A DNA stretch of 12,989 nt from Frankiaceae bacterium (GCA_947479995.1 CANKBT010000058.1:1-12989); one strand, 5' to 3'. Counted from the stretch's first letter, positions 6,118 to 12,612 are shown. Translations and numbers: made by a program. Notes: a model not told the origin generated them from the letters alone.

Positions 6118-6672
6118 CTAGCGCTCGCGGCGCTGCAGCCACGGCTGCAGCGCCGCGGTCACGCGGGGCAGCACGAGGAAGACCATCACCGGCGTCAGGC
6201 ACAGCGTGCTGACGAGGGTGCGCACGACCGTGGGCAGCCCGGTGAGGTGCGGCAGGAGCACGTACGCCGCGAGCAGGCTGGTCGGGAAGAAGCCGAGCCA
6301 GATCGCCACGGCCTGCTTCCACCGGGGCGGCGGCGGCGGCCCGACGGGCGCGGAGGAGAACCACCCCTCCAGGCCGGTGCGGCGCTCGGTCCGCGTGCTC
6401 ACCACGAGCGCGTCGGCGTCGGCCAGCCACAGGCGCCGCTCCTCCGAGCGCTCCCAGTCGTGCAGCGCCCGCTCGTCGGCGAAGCGGTAGAGCACGTGCC
6501 AGGTGTCGTCGCCCGGCGCGGGGCGCAGCCAGCCGGCGCCGAGGAAGCCCGGGAAGCCCTGCACGAGCACGTGCCCCTCGCGCAGCCACGCGTCGAGCGC
6601 CCGCTCGGTGCCCGGCAGCGCCCGCCGTGACGTCGTCACGGTGATCGGGGCCGGGGCCGGGGCGGTCGTCAC
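6118..6672 (-). CDS. ABM-domain membrane protein (monooxygenase-like fold with two TM helices)
   Basis: 184 residues. The N-terminal part (about 8-100) has the ABM ferredoxin-like pattern: ITVTTSRRALPGTERALDAWL, then FPGFLGAGWLRP and WHVLYRFADERALHDWERSEER. A proline run (about 112-117) leads to two hydrophobic helices (about 122-142 and 148-170) and a short Arg-rich tail. This layout matches the ABM superfamily group with C-terminal membrane helices (COG3224 type). Despite the family name, no catalytic role can be inferred; small ABM domains often bind haem or hydrophobic ligands. The start is uncertain: GTG at 6672 directly abuts a GGAGGG run with no spacer, and the next GTG, at 6639, lacks a ribosome site. 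It is convergent with the aldehyde dehydrogenase gene and divergent from the TPM gene, 72 nt apart. Confidence 0.82.
   Translation of the reverse strand: MTTAPAPAPITVTTSRRALPGTERALDAWLREGHVLVQGFPGFLGAGWLRPAPGDDTWHVLYRFADERALHDWERSEERRLWLADADALVVSTRTERRTGLEGWFSSAPVGPPPPPRWKQAVAIWLGFFPTSLLAAYVLLPHLTGLPTVVRTLVSTLCLTPVMVFLVLPRVTAALQPWLQRRER
6126..6157. terminator. Perfect 15-bp inverted repeat at convergent gene ends
   Basis: CGCGGCGCTGCAGCC (6126-6140) and its exact complement (6143-6157) are separated by AC. The RNA hairpin would have about 14 bp and a tetraloop. It starts 24 nt after the aldehyde dehydrogenase stop and lies inside the last 13 codons of the ABM gene. With no U-tract it resembles the stem-only terminators proposed for GC-rich actinobacteria, and it could act on both strands. 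The repeat also fixes the C-terminal protein residues (AALQPWLQRR). Confidence 0.6.
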
Positions 6673-6712
6673 CCCTCCAGGGTGCGGGACGCGCGGCCCG
6701 CGGGACCCGCCT

Positions 6713-6728
6713 CGTGAGCAGGCTCACG
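6713..6728. promoter_or_regulatory. Candidate Crp/GlxR-type operator, GTGA-N6-TCAC
   Basis: CGTGAGC and GCTCACG form a perfect 7-bp inverted repeat around AG. The core (6714-6727) is GTGA-N6-TCAC, as in the site at 4470-4487. It is centred about 25 nt upstream of the TPM start, just before its candidate -10, and about 48 nt upstream of the ABM start. This position would suit repression of the TPM gene; activation of the ABM gene is possible. Confidence 0.5.
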
Positions 6729-6732
6729 GCCG

Positions 6733-6738
6733 TACGGT
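6733..6738 (+). promoter_or_regulatory. Candidate -10 hexamer TACGGT of a leaderless promoter
   Basis: TACGGT ends 6 nt before the GTG start at 6745 and no ribosome site lies between. The arrangement is nearly the same as before the GNAT gene (TACCGT, 6 nt, GTG). No good -35 element is visible. Confidence 0.45.
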
Positions 6739-6744
6739 GCTGCC

Positions 6745-9024
6745 GTGATCCGCCGCCCGGCAGCCCTGCTGCTCGCCCTGCCGCTGCTCGCCGTGCCGCT
6801 CGGGGTCGCCGCGCCGGCGCAGGCGCAGGAGGGGCGGTGCACGGGGGTCGTCGACCCCTCGGGCCTGCTGCGCGACACCGACGCGCTCGAGGCCGCCGTG
6901 GCGCGCGCCGAGGACGAGCTCGACGCCGTCGTCGCCGCGCTCGTCGTCGACGGCCGGGGGTCGGCTGACGCCGCCATCGACGAGCTCGTCGACGCCTGCC
7001 CCGCCCTCCAGGGCGACATCGGCGGCGAGGCCGACCGGCTCGTGGTCGTCGCGGCGTCGGCGTCGGACTTCTTCGTGCGCGTCGGACCCGCCTTCGCGCA
7101 GCGCGTCGACGCGCGGATCGACGACGTGCTCGACGAGATGGCGCGCGGTCAGGACGACGCCGACCTGCTCGCCCGCGGGCTCGACGAGGTCGTCGAGGTG
7201 CAGACCGCGCCCGGGCCCGGTCGCACCGCCGGCATCGGCGCCGCCGCCGTCGCCGGTGCCGGCGTGCTGGCCCTCGGCGGCCGGGCGGCGGTCCGCGCGA
7301 AGCGGCGGCGCGAGGAGCGCACCGCCGTCCGGGCCGAGGCGGCGGCCGCCGCGGAGCGGGCGTCGGTCTCCTTCGTCGCGCTCGACGCCGAGCGCGAGCG
7401 CGCCCTGCTGGCGCTCGACGCCACGGTCGCCGGCATCGACACGAGCTCGCCGGACGACGACGCGCTGCAGGCGCTGCGCGGCGAGGTCGCGGCCGACTCC
7501 GAGGCGGCCCTCGCCGCCTGGACCGCGCAGCAGTCGCGCCTCGACGCCCACCCGGAGCCGGTCGAGGGGATGACCACGGAGCGCGCCCGCGCCGCGACCG
7601 CGGAGTGGGCGGCGCTGCAGGCCCAGCTCGACGAGGCGCGCGCCGCGCTCGGCCCGGCGGGCGAGCGGGTGCGCGAGGTCGAGGCCGTCGTCGCCGGCCT
7701 GCCCAGCGGGCTGCAGGCCGCGCAGGCCGGCGTCGACGGGGCCGCCGCGCGGGTGGAGGCGGTGGCGGCGACCGGCTGGCGCGTCGACCGGCTGCGCGCC
7801 CGGCTCGAGGCGGTGCGCGCGCAGCTGTCCGAGGCCGACGCGGCGCGGCAGTCGCGGCGGCCGCTCACGGCCGACCGGCTGCGTGCCGAGGCGGTCGCCG
7901 AGACGGCGTCCGTGGTCGAGGACGCGGGCGCCCTCGGCGCCCGCCGCGACGACCTGCTCGCCCGCGCCGACGCCCTGGAGGCGCGCACCGCCCCCGGGCA
8001 GGCCCGCGCCACCGCGGCCGACGGCGTGCTCCGCGCGCTCGCAGGGGCCTCCGCCGCCGCGGACCTCGACGACGTGCGGGGAGCGGCCGACGCGGCCGCC
8101 GACCGGTGGGGGCGCGTGCAGCTCGCCGTGCCGCGCGCCCGGGCCGCCTGCGCCATGGACGTGCAGGACCTCGACGGGGCGGAGGCGCACGTGCAGCGCG
8201 CCGAGGCCGACGCCGCCGAGGCCGACGCCCTGCTCGACGCCGTCGACGAGCGGGCCGCCGCGCTGGCGCGCCTGCGCGACGAGCTGCCCGGGCGCGCGCA
8301 GGCGGCCCAGCAGCACGCCGACGCGCTCGGCGCGCTGCTCGGCCAGGTGGCAGCCGACGTCGACCCCACCGCGCCCGCGCGCCTCGCCGAGACCGCCCAG
8401 CGCGTGCACGCCACCGCGGCCGACGTCGCGCGGCTCGGCGCGCACGGCAGCAGCGCCCTCGCGGCCGACGCCGGGCTCGCGTCGGCGGCCGAGCAGCTGG
8501 CCGCCCTCGAGGCCGAGGTGCGGGCCGCGGCCGAGGAGCAGGACGCCCTGCGCCGGCAGGCGAGCCGCGCGGTGGACGACGCCGCCACGGCGGTGAGCGG
8601 CGCGGCGCGCGCGGTGGCGGACGGCGACCGGCTCTTCGGCAGCGACGTCGGCGGTGCCGCGGTGGCCTACGAGTCGCGGGCCCGGGCGCTGCTGCACGAG
8701 GCCGAGGCGCTGCTGCCCGCCGCGCTGGTGGTCGGCGGCGGCGCCCACGCGCAGGAGGTGCTGCGCCTCGCCGAGGAGTCCGAGGGGCAGGCGCGGCACG
8801 CGCAGAGCGAGGCGCGCGCCGACGTCGAGCGCGCCCAGGCCCGGCGGCGGCGCCGGTCGGGCTACGGCTACGGCGGCGGCTACAGCGGCTCGGGCGGCTT
8901 CGGCGGCATCTTCGGCGGCGGCTCGCGGGGCGGCGGCCGCTCGCGCAGCAGCGGTGGCGGCGGGCGTTCGCGCAGCGGCGGCGGGGGGCGCTCGCGCGGC
9001 GGGGGCGGCGGCCGCCGGCGCTGA
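6745..9024 (+). CDS. Exported TPM-domain-like protein with long coiled coil and Gly/Arg/Ser tail
   Basis: 759 residues from the GTG at 6745. Residues 1-28 are a signal peptide ending APAQAQ. Residues about 30-150 match the TPM (TLP18.3/Psb32/MOLO-1) pattern loosely: VVDPSGLLRDTDALEAAVARAEDEL, a hydrophobic LVVVAAS strand, and DDADLLARGLDEVV. Cys32 and Cys85 could pair. A Gly/Ala-rich membrane helix (about 161-180) and a basic stop (RAKRRR) follow. Residues about 190-690 are almost entirely Ala/Glu/Arg/Asp-rich helix, predicted coiled coil. From about 705 the protein is disordered: five Arg, a GYGYGGG segment, then Gly/Arg/Ser repeats to the end. The expected topology is TPM outside, coiled coil and basic tail inside. 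The fold call is moderate and the function unknown; some TPM proteins assist membrane-complex assembly or act as phosphatases. It is convergent with yaaA, 4 nt apart. Confidence 0.8.
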   Translation: MIRRPAALLLALPLLAVPLGVAAPAQAQEGRCTGVVDPSGLLRDTDALEAAVARAEDELDAVVAALVVDGRGSADAAIDELVDACPALQGDIGGEADRLVVVAASASDFFVRVGPAFAQRVDARIDDVLDEMARGQDDADLLARGLDEVVEVQTAPGPGRTAGIGAAAVAGAGVLALGGRAAVRAKRRREERTAVRAEAAAAAERASVSFVALDAERERALLALDATVAGIDTSSPDDDALQALRGEVAADSEAALAAWTAQQSRLDAHPEPVEGMTTERARAATAEWAALQAQLDEARAALGPAGERVREVEAVVAGLPSGLQAAQAGVDGAAARVEAVAATGWRVDRLRARLEAVRAQLSEADAARQSRRPLTADRLRAEAVAETASVVEDAGALGARRDDLLARADALEARTAPGQARATAADGVLRALAGASAAADLDDVRGAADAAADRWGRVQLAVPRARAACAMDVQDLDGAEAHVQRAEADAAEADALLDAVDERAAALARLRDELPGRAQAAQQHADALGALLGQVAADVDPTAPARLAETAQRVHATAADVARLGAHGSSALAADAGLASAAEQLAALEAEVRAAAEEQDALRRQASRAVDDAATAVSGAARAVADGDRLFGSDVGGAAVAYESRARALLHEAEALLPAALVVGGGAHAQEVLRLAEESEGQARHAQSEARADVERAQARRRRRSGYGYGGGYSGSGGFGGIFGGGSRGGGRSRSSGGGGRSRSGGGGRSRGGGGGRRR
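8932..9003 (+). repeat. Three 24-bp tandem units encoding Gly/Arg/Ser repeats
   Basis: Units 8932-8955, 8956-8979 and 8980-9003 each encode eight residues of the form GG(R/G)RSRxG (GGRSRSSG, GGGRSRSG, GGGRSRGG). A shorter fourth piece (9004-9021) ends GGGRRR before the stop. The units start at residue 730 of the TPM protein. Such in-frame repeats may vary in number between strains. Confidence 0.75.
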
Positions 9025-9032
9025 CCGGTCAG
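9021..9032. other. Perfect 12-bp palindrome containing both convergent stop codons
   Basis: CTGACCGGTCAG is fully self-complementary. Its left TGA (9022-9024) stops the TPM gene and its right TCA (9029-9031) is the TGA of yaaA on the minus strand. Only CCGG separates the two genes, so any terminator must lie inside a coding region. Whether the palindrome has a role is unknown. Confidence 0.6.
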
Positions 9033-9781
9033 ACGCTCCGCGCGCGGGCGGTGGCCAGGCCGTGCAGCACGAGGTCGACGCGCAGGCCGTCGACCTCCAC
9101 GACGTCGGCGACCAGCGCGCCGGCCTCGGCCACGTCGGCGACCGACCGCACGCCCCGCTCGCACAGCGCCCGGGCCAGCAGCCCCTTGGTGTGCTTGTTG
9201 TCGTGCGAGACGACGCTGCGCGCGCCGTCGGCCTCGCGCAGCACGCGCACCTGCACGGCGCCGGGGACGCGGGCCAGCGCGGCGTACGGGCCCGACCGCA
9301 GGTCGACGACGACGCCGCGGTGCGCCGCCAGCTCGGGCTCGAGCACCGGGCGCCAGGCGGCGGCGAGCGAGCCGACGCCCGGCAGCGACGTGCCGCCCGA
9401 CAGCCGGTACGCCGGCACCCGGTCGGCCGGCGACAGCAGCCCGAACAGCGCGCTCGCCACCCGCAGCGAGGTGCTCGCGCGCCGGCGCCCGGCGGGCGAC
9501 AGCGTGGCGGGCGACAGCGCCTCGTAGACGACGCCGGTGTAGCGGCGCAGCGCCGGCAGCGTGCCGGACGTCGTGAGCACGGCGTCCTTCGCGACCTCGC
9601 CGGCGGGGCAGCCCAGCGCCCGCTGCAGCCCGTTCGGGTCGTCGCGCGCCGCGCCCTCGAGCGCGGCGACGAGGCGGGCGCGCACGGGCGTCAGCGCCGG
9701 GTGCGAGAGCCGGCCGAGGTCGAGCGGGGCGCCGCGGCCGCCGGGCGCCTTGCCCTCGGACGGCGGGAGCAGCACGAGCAC
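9029..9781 (-). CDS. yaaA: YaaA family peroxide-stress protein (DUF328)
   Basis: 250 residues, the usual family length. The N-terminus LVLLPPSEGK is the family signature, followed by YTGVVYEAL, AYRLS and VVDLRSGPY in the expected order and the C-terminal SHDNKHTKGLLAR. E. coli YaaA lowers free intracellular iron and limits DNA and protein damage during hydrogen peroxide stress. The fold binds DNA in vitro, but the chemistry is not settled. The GTG at 9781 is the first usable start after an in-frame TAG that is also the stop of the upstream DUF1353 gene (9791-9793); the gap is 9 nt, so the two are probably one operon. There is no Shine-Dalgarno sequence, so translation may depend on coupling or on a leaderless transcript. 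It is convergent with the TPM gene. Confidence 0.92.
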   Translation of the reverse strand: MLVLLPPSEGKAPGGRGAPLDLGRLSHPALTPVRARLVAALEGAARDDPNGLQRALGCPAGEVAKDAVLTTSGTLPALRRYTGVVYEALSPATLSPAGRRRASTSLRVASALFGLLSPADRVPAYRLSGGTSLPGVGSLAAAWRPVLEPELAAHRGVVVDLRSGPYAALARVPGAVQVRVLREADGARSVVSHDNKHTKGLLARALCERGVRSVADVAEAGALVADVVEVDGLRVDLVLHGLATARARSV

Positions 9782-9787
9782 GCGGTC

Positions 9788-9793
9788 ACGCTA
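9788..9793 (-). promoter_or_regulatory. Candidate -10 hexamer TAGCGT of yaaA
   Basis: On the minus strand TAGCGT ends 6 nt before the yaaA GTG. Its first three bases are the stop codon of the DUF1353 gene, so an internal promoter and an operon junction compete as explanations. The 12 bases from the hexamer onward (TAGCGTGACCGC) equal those before the thioesterase gene. Confidence 0.3.
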
Positions 9794-10303
9794 GCGGGGC
9801 AGCACGACCCGCCTCGCGGGGTCGCGCAGCACCAGCCCGACCGCCCCTTCGACGAGCCAGTAGACGAGCAGGAACGCCAGCACGACGAGCGCCGGCACCG
9901 CCACGAACAGCGCGCCGGGCAGCGCGACGGCGGCGACCGCCGGCACCGCGCCGAGCCGCCGCTCGTAGCGCAGCAGCGACACCGCGCGCACCGCCGCCCA
10001 CATCAGCCAGCGCCGCAGCAGCGGCACGCCGAGCTCGCGCAGCACCCGGCGGAAGACGCCGTCGGCGTCGGCGTACGACACCGCCCGGGCGTCCCACAGG
10101 TGGTCGTGCAGCACCGCCGCCTTGGTCCACCGACCGGCGACCGGCACCAGCCAGGTCAGCCAGCGCGGCACCGACGCCAGGTCGGTCACGGTGCCCGCCG
10201 GCACGGTGAAGCGGTCGGCGCGCCCCTCGTACTCCAGCGGCGCGAGCAGCTCCCACTGCCCGGGGGCGGACTCGCGGACGACGAGCTCGGTGACGAACGG
10301 CAT
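9791..10303 (-). CDS. DUF1353 family protein with C-terminal membrane segment
   Basis: 170 residues from an ATG at 10303 with only a weak GC-rich ribosome site. The DUF1353 signature is clear: FTVPAGTVTDLASVPRWLTWL (about 33-53), then WTKAAVLHDHLWD (about 59-71) and DADGVFRRVLRELGV (about 79-93). The D-L-A-S-V-P-R and H-D-H-L-W motifs are the conserved core, and their Asp and His residues look like a small catalytic or metal site, though no activity is established for the family. Many homologues are phage-encoded, but nothing else here is phage-like. Unlike the short phage forms, this one adds two hydrophobic stretches (about 117-130 and 135-158) near the C-terminus, so it is probably membrane-bound. 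It leads yaaA by 9 nt and is divergent from proS by 100 nt. Confidence 0.83.
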   Translation of the reverse strand: MPFVTELVVRESAPGQWELLAPLEYEGRADRFTVPAGTVTDLASVPRWLTWLVPVAGRWTKAAVLHDHLWDARAVSYADADGVFRRVLRELGVPLLRRWLMWAAVRAVSLLRYERRLGAVPAVAAVALPGALFVAVPALVVLAFLLVYWLVEGAVGLVLRDPARRVVLPR

Positions 10304-10361
10304 GCCGGCCAGCCTGCCGCGCCGCCGCCCCGGGCGCGGGCGACGGGGGTGCGCGCCTGGC

Positions 10362-10367
10362 TACGCT
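10362..10367 (+). promoter_or_regulatory. Candidate -10 hexamer TACGCT of proS
   Basis: TACGCT is the only good TANNNT hexamer on the plus strand between DUF1353 and proS. A transcript starting about 7 nt later would have a leader of roughly 30 nt with the ribosome site GAGAGG (10391-10396). No clear -35 element is seen. The space is too short for a T-box leader. Confidence 0.35.
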
Positions 10368-10403
10368 CGGACCCCCGACCAGCGCCCGACGAGAGGCCCG
10401 CCC

Positions 10404-12128
10404 GTGCTCCGCATGTCCACCCTGTTCCTCCGCACGCTGCGCGAGGACCCGGCGGACGCGGAGGTCCCGAGCCACCGCCTGCTGGTGCGCGCCGGCTACG
10501 TGCGCCGCGTCGCGCCCGGCATCTACTCCTGGCTGCCCCTCGGCGTGCGCGTGCTCGACCGCGTCGCGCAGGTCGTGCGCGAGGAGATGGACGCCATGGG
10601 CGCGCAGGAGGTCTCCTTCCCCGCCCTCATCCCGCGCGAGCCGTACGAGGTGACGGGGCGCTGGACGGAGTACGGCGACGGGCTGTTCCGCCTCAAGGAC
10701 CGCAAGGGCGGTGACTACCTGCTCGGGCCCACGCACGAGGAGCTGTTCACGCTGCTCGTGAAGGGCGAGTACTCGTCGTACAAGGACCTGCCCGTCTGGC
10801 TGTACCAGGTGCAGACGAAGTACCGCGACGAGGCGCGTCCCCGCGCCGGTGTGCTGCGCGGCCGCGAGTTCCTCATGAAGGACTCCTACTCCTTCGACGT
10901 CGACGACGAGGGCCTCGAGCGCAGCTACCAGGCGCACCGCGCGGCGTACGTCCGGATCTTCGACCGGCTCGGCCTCGACGTGCGCATCGTGCAGGCGACC
11001 AGCGGCGCGATGGGAGGCAGCGCCAGCGAGGAGTTCCTCGCGGTGGCCGAGACCGGCGAGGACACCTTCGTCTCCACGCCCGACGGCTACGCCGCCAACG
11101 TCGAGAAGGTGCAGCTGCGCGGGCCCGCCGAGGGCGACCCCGCCGCGCACCCGCCGGCCGAGGTGCTCGACACCCCCGACACGCCGACCATCGCCACGCT
11201 CGTCGCGCACTTCCGCGGGCTCGGCATGGACGTCGGCCCCGAGCACACGCTCAAGAACGTCGTGCTCACGCTGACGCAGCCCGACGGCAGCACCAGCACG
11301 CTCGTCGTCGGCGTGCCCGGCGACCGCGAGGTCGACCTCAAGCGCCTCGAGGCGCAGGTCGCCCCCGCGACGGTCGCGCCCGCCGAGGTCGAGCAGGTGC
11401 CCGGGCTGGTCAAGGGCTACATCGGCCCGCAGGAGGGCTTCCCCGCGGGCCTGCGCTACGTCGTCGACGAGCTCGTCGTGCGCGGCTCCGCGTGGATCAC
11501 CGGCGCCAACGCGCCCGGCCGGCACGCCCGCTACGTCGTCTGCGGGCGCGACTTCGAGCCCGCCGGCACGGTCGGCGCGGTCGAGGTGCGCGAGGGCGAC
11601 CTGTGCACCGGCGGCGAGGGCCCGATCAGCCTCGAGCGCGGGATCGAGATGGGCCACGTGTTCCAGCTCGGCCGCAAGTACGCCGACGCCTTCGGCCTCG
11701 ACGTGCTCGGCCGCGAGGGCAAGCCCGTGCGCGTGACCATGGGCTCGTACGGCATCGGCATCTCGCGCGCGGTCGCCGCCATCGCCGAGCAGAGCCACGA
11801 CGACAAGGGCCTGGTCTGGCCGCGCGGCGTCGCGCCCGCCGACGTCCACGTGCTCGCCGTGGGCAAGGGCGACGAGCAGAAGGTCGTCGCGCTGCGCCTG
11901 TCCGAGGAGCTCGAGGCCCGCGGGCTGCGCGTGCTGCTCGACGACCGCGGCGGCTCACCGGGCGTCGCGTTCAAGGACTACGAGCTGCTGGGCATCCCCA
12001 CCGGGCTGGTCTGCGGCAAGTCGCTGGCCGACGGGCTGGTCGAGCTGCGCGACCGGCGCTCCGGCTCCTCGCGCACGCTCGCGGTCGAGGAGGCGGTCGA
12101 CGCCGTCGTCGCCGAGGTGCGCGGCTGA
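10404..12128 (+). CDS. proS: Prolyl-tRNA synthetase (prokaryote type, with editing insertion)
   Basis: 574 residues, a normal length for bacterial ProRS. The GTG at 10404 follows GAGAGG by 7 nt and gives the typical actinobacterial N-terminus LRMSTLFLRTLREDPADAEVPSH. It charges tRNA(Pro) with proline. The class II motifs are in order: motif 1 region with GIYSWLPLGVRVLDRV, motif 2 with TKYRDEARPRAGVLRGREF (Arg141), and motif 3 with GSYGIGISRAVAAIAEQ (Gly447, Arg455). Between motifs 2 and 3 lies the INS editing domain (about 225-385), which clears Ala-tRNA(Pro). The anticodon-binding domain follows from about residue 475 (DVHVLAVGKGDEQKV onward to the end). INS does not clear Cys-tRNA(Pro), which is the task of YbaK, encoded directly downstream with a 4-nt overlap. 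Confidence 0.98.
   Translation: MLRMSTLFLRTLREDPADAEVPSHRLLVRAGYVRRVAPGIYSWLPLGVRVLDRVAQVVREEMDAMGAQEVSFPALIPREPYEVTGRWTEYGDGLFRLKDRKGGDYLLGPTHEELFTLLVKGEYSSYKDLPVWLYQVQTKYRDEARPRAGVLRGREFLMKDSYSFDVDDEGLERSYQAHRAAYVRIFDRLGLDVRIVQATSGAMGGSASEEFLAVAETGEDTFVSTPDGYAANVEKVQLRGPAEGDPAAHPPAEVLDTPDTPTIATLVAHFRGLGMDVGPEHTLKNVVLTLTQPDGSTSTLVVGVPGDREVDLKRLEAQVAPATVAPAEVEQVPGLVKGYIGPQEGFPAGLRYVVDELVVRGSAWITGANAPGRHARYVVCGRDFEPAGTVGAVEVREGDLCTGGEGPISLERGIEMGHVFQLGRKYADAFGLDVLGREGKPVRVTMGSYGIGISRAVAAIAEQSHDDKGLVWPRGVAPADVHVLAVGKGDEQKVVALRLSEELEARGLRVLLDDRGGSPGVAFKDYELLGIPTGLVCGKSLADGLVELRDRRSGSSRTLAVEEAVDAVVAEVRG
12114..12117 (+). promoter_or_regulatory. Ribosome site GAGG that supports a CTG start for ybaK
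   Basis: GAGG lies within the last codons of proS, 7 nt before the CTG at 12125. This is a proper Shine-Dalgarno spacing for that codon. The nearest in-frame GTG downstream (12161) would remove 12 residues of the conserved N-terminus. Confidence 0.5.
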
Positions 12129-12583
12129 CGCCCGCCGTCCGGCTCGTCGAGCGCAGCGGCGTGCCGCACCGCGTCCACCCGTACGAGCCCGGTCCGGGGT
12201 CGTACGGCGAGGCGGGCGCGGCCGCCCTCGGCGTCGCGCCCGAGCGCATGCTCAAGACGCTGCTCGCCGACCTCGACGGCGCCCTGGTCTGCGCCGTCGT
12301 GCCGGTCGCCGGCTCGCTCGACCTCAAGGCGCTCGCCGCGCTGCTCGGCGGCAAGCGGGCGGCGATGGCCGACCCGGCGCGCGCCGAGCGCAGCAGCGGC
12401 TACGTCGTCGGCGGCATCAGCCCGCTCGGGCAGAAGCACTCGCTGCGCACCGCGGTCGACGAGACCGCCGAGCTGTTCGACACCGTGCACGTCAGCGCCG
12501 GCAAGCGCGGGCTCTCGCTCGAGCTCGCGCCCGCCGACCTCGTGCGCCTGACCGGCGCCGTCGTCGGGGACGTCGCCCGGTGA
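12125..12583 (+). CDS. ybaK: Cys-tRNA(Pro) deacylase YbaK/EbsC
   Basis: 152 residues if read from the CTG at 12125, against about 159 in E. coli YbaK. The protein hydrolyses Cys-tRNA(Pro) produced by ProRS. The conserved N-terminus TPAVRLVERSGVPHRVHPYEP lies wholly downstream of CTG, and I see no in-frame ATG, GTG or TTG just upstream. The core is present: SYGEAGAAALGV, then MLKTLLADLDG with Lys44 at the position of the functional lysine near residue 46 in E. coli, GGKRAAMADP, and SSGYVVGGISPLGQK. CTG and the proS stop share CTGA, which suggests translational coupling, fitting the role in trans editing. The stop overlaps a GTG of the next frame, but the next gene probably starts later. The function is firm; the start codon is an inference. 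Confidence 0.93.
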   Translation: MTPAVRLVERSGVPHRVHPYEPGPGSYGEAGAAALGVAPERMLKTLLADLDGALVCAVVPVAGSLDLKALAALLGGKRAAMADPARAERSSGYVVGGISPLGQKHSLRTAVDETAELFDTVHVSAGKRGLSLELAPADLVRLTGAVVGDVAR

Positions 12584-12612
12584 CCCCCGACCCCGAGAGC
12601 AGGAGCGCCCCC

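Noticed and set aside
4079..6121. Long plus-strand frame across the thioesterase and aldehyde dehydrogenase genes
   Set aside because: It is Arg-rich, crosses two genes with clear motifs on other frames, and has no start signal. Similar long shadows at 6724-8799, 7605-9527, 8654-10714 and 9786-11849 were dropped for the same reasons.
10344..10377. CGGGGGT ... ACCCCCG inverted repeat upstream of proS
   Set aside because: Seven pairs across a 20-nt loop are easily found by chance in such GC-rich DNA, and the candidate -10 lies in the loop. Not strong enough to call an operator or attenuator.
10304..10403. T-box or other riboswitch before proS
   Set aside because: Only 100 nt separate the divergent genes, with no T-box sequence and no specifier-like stem.
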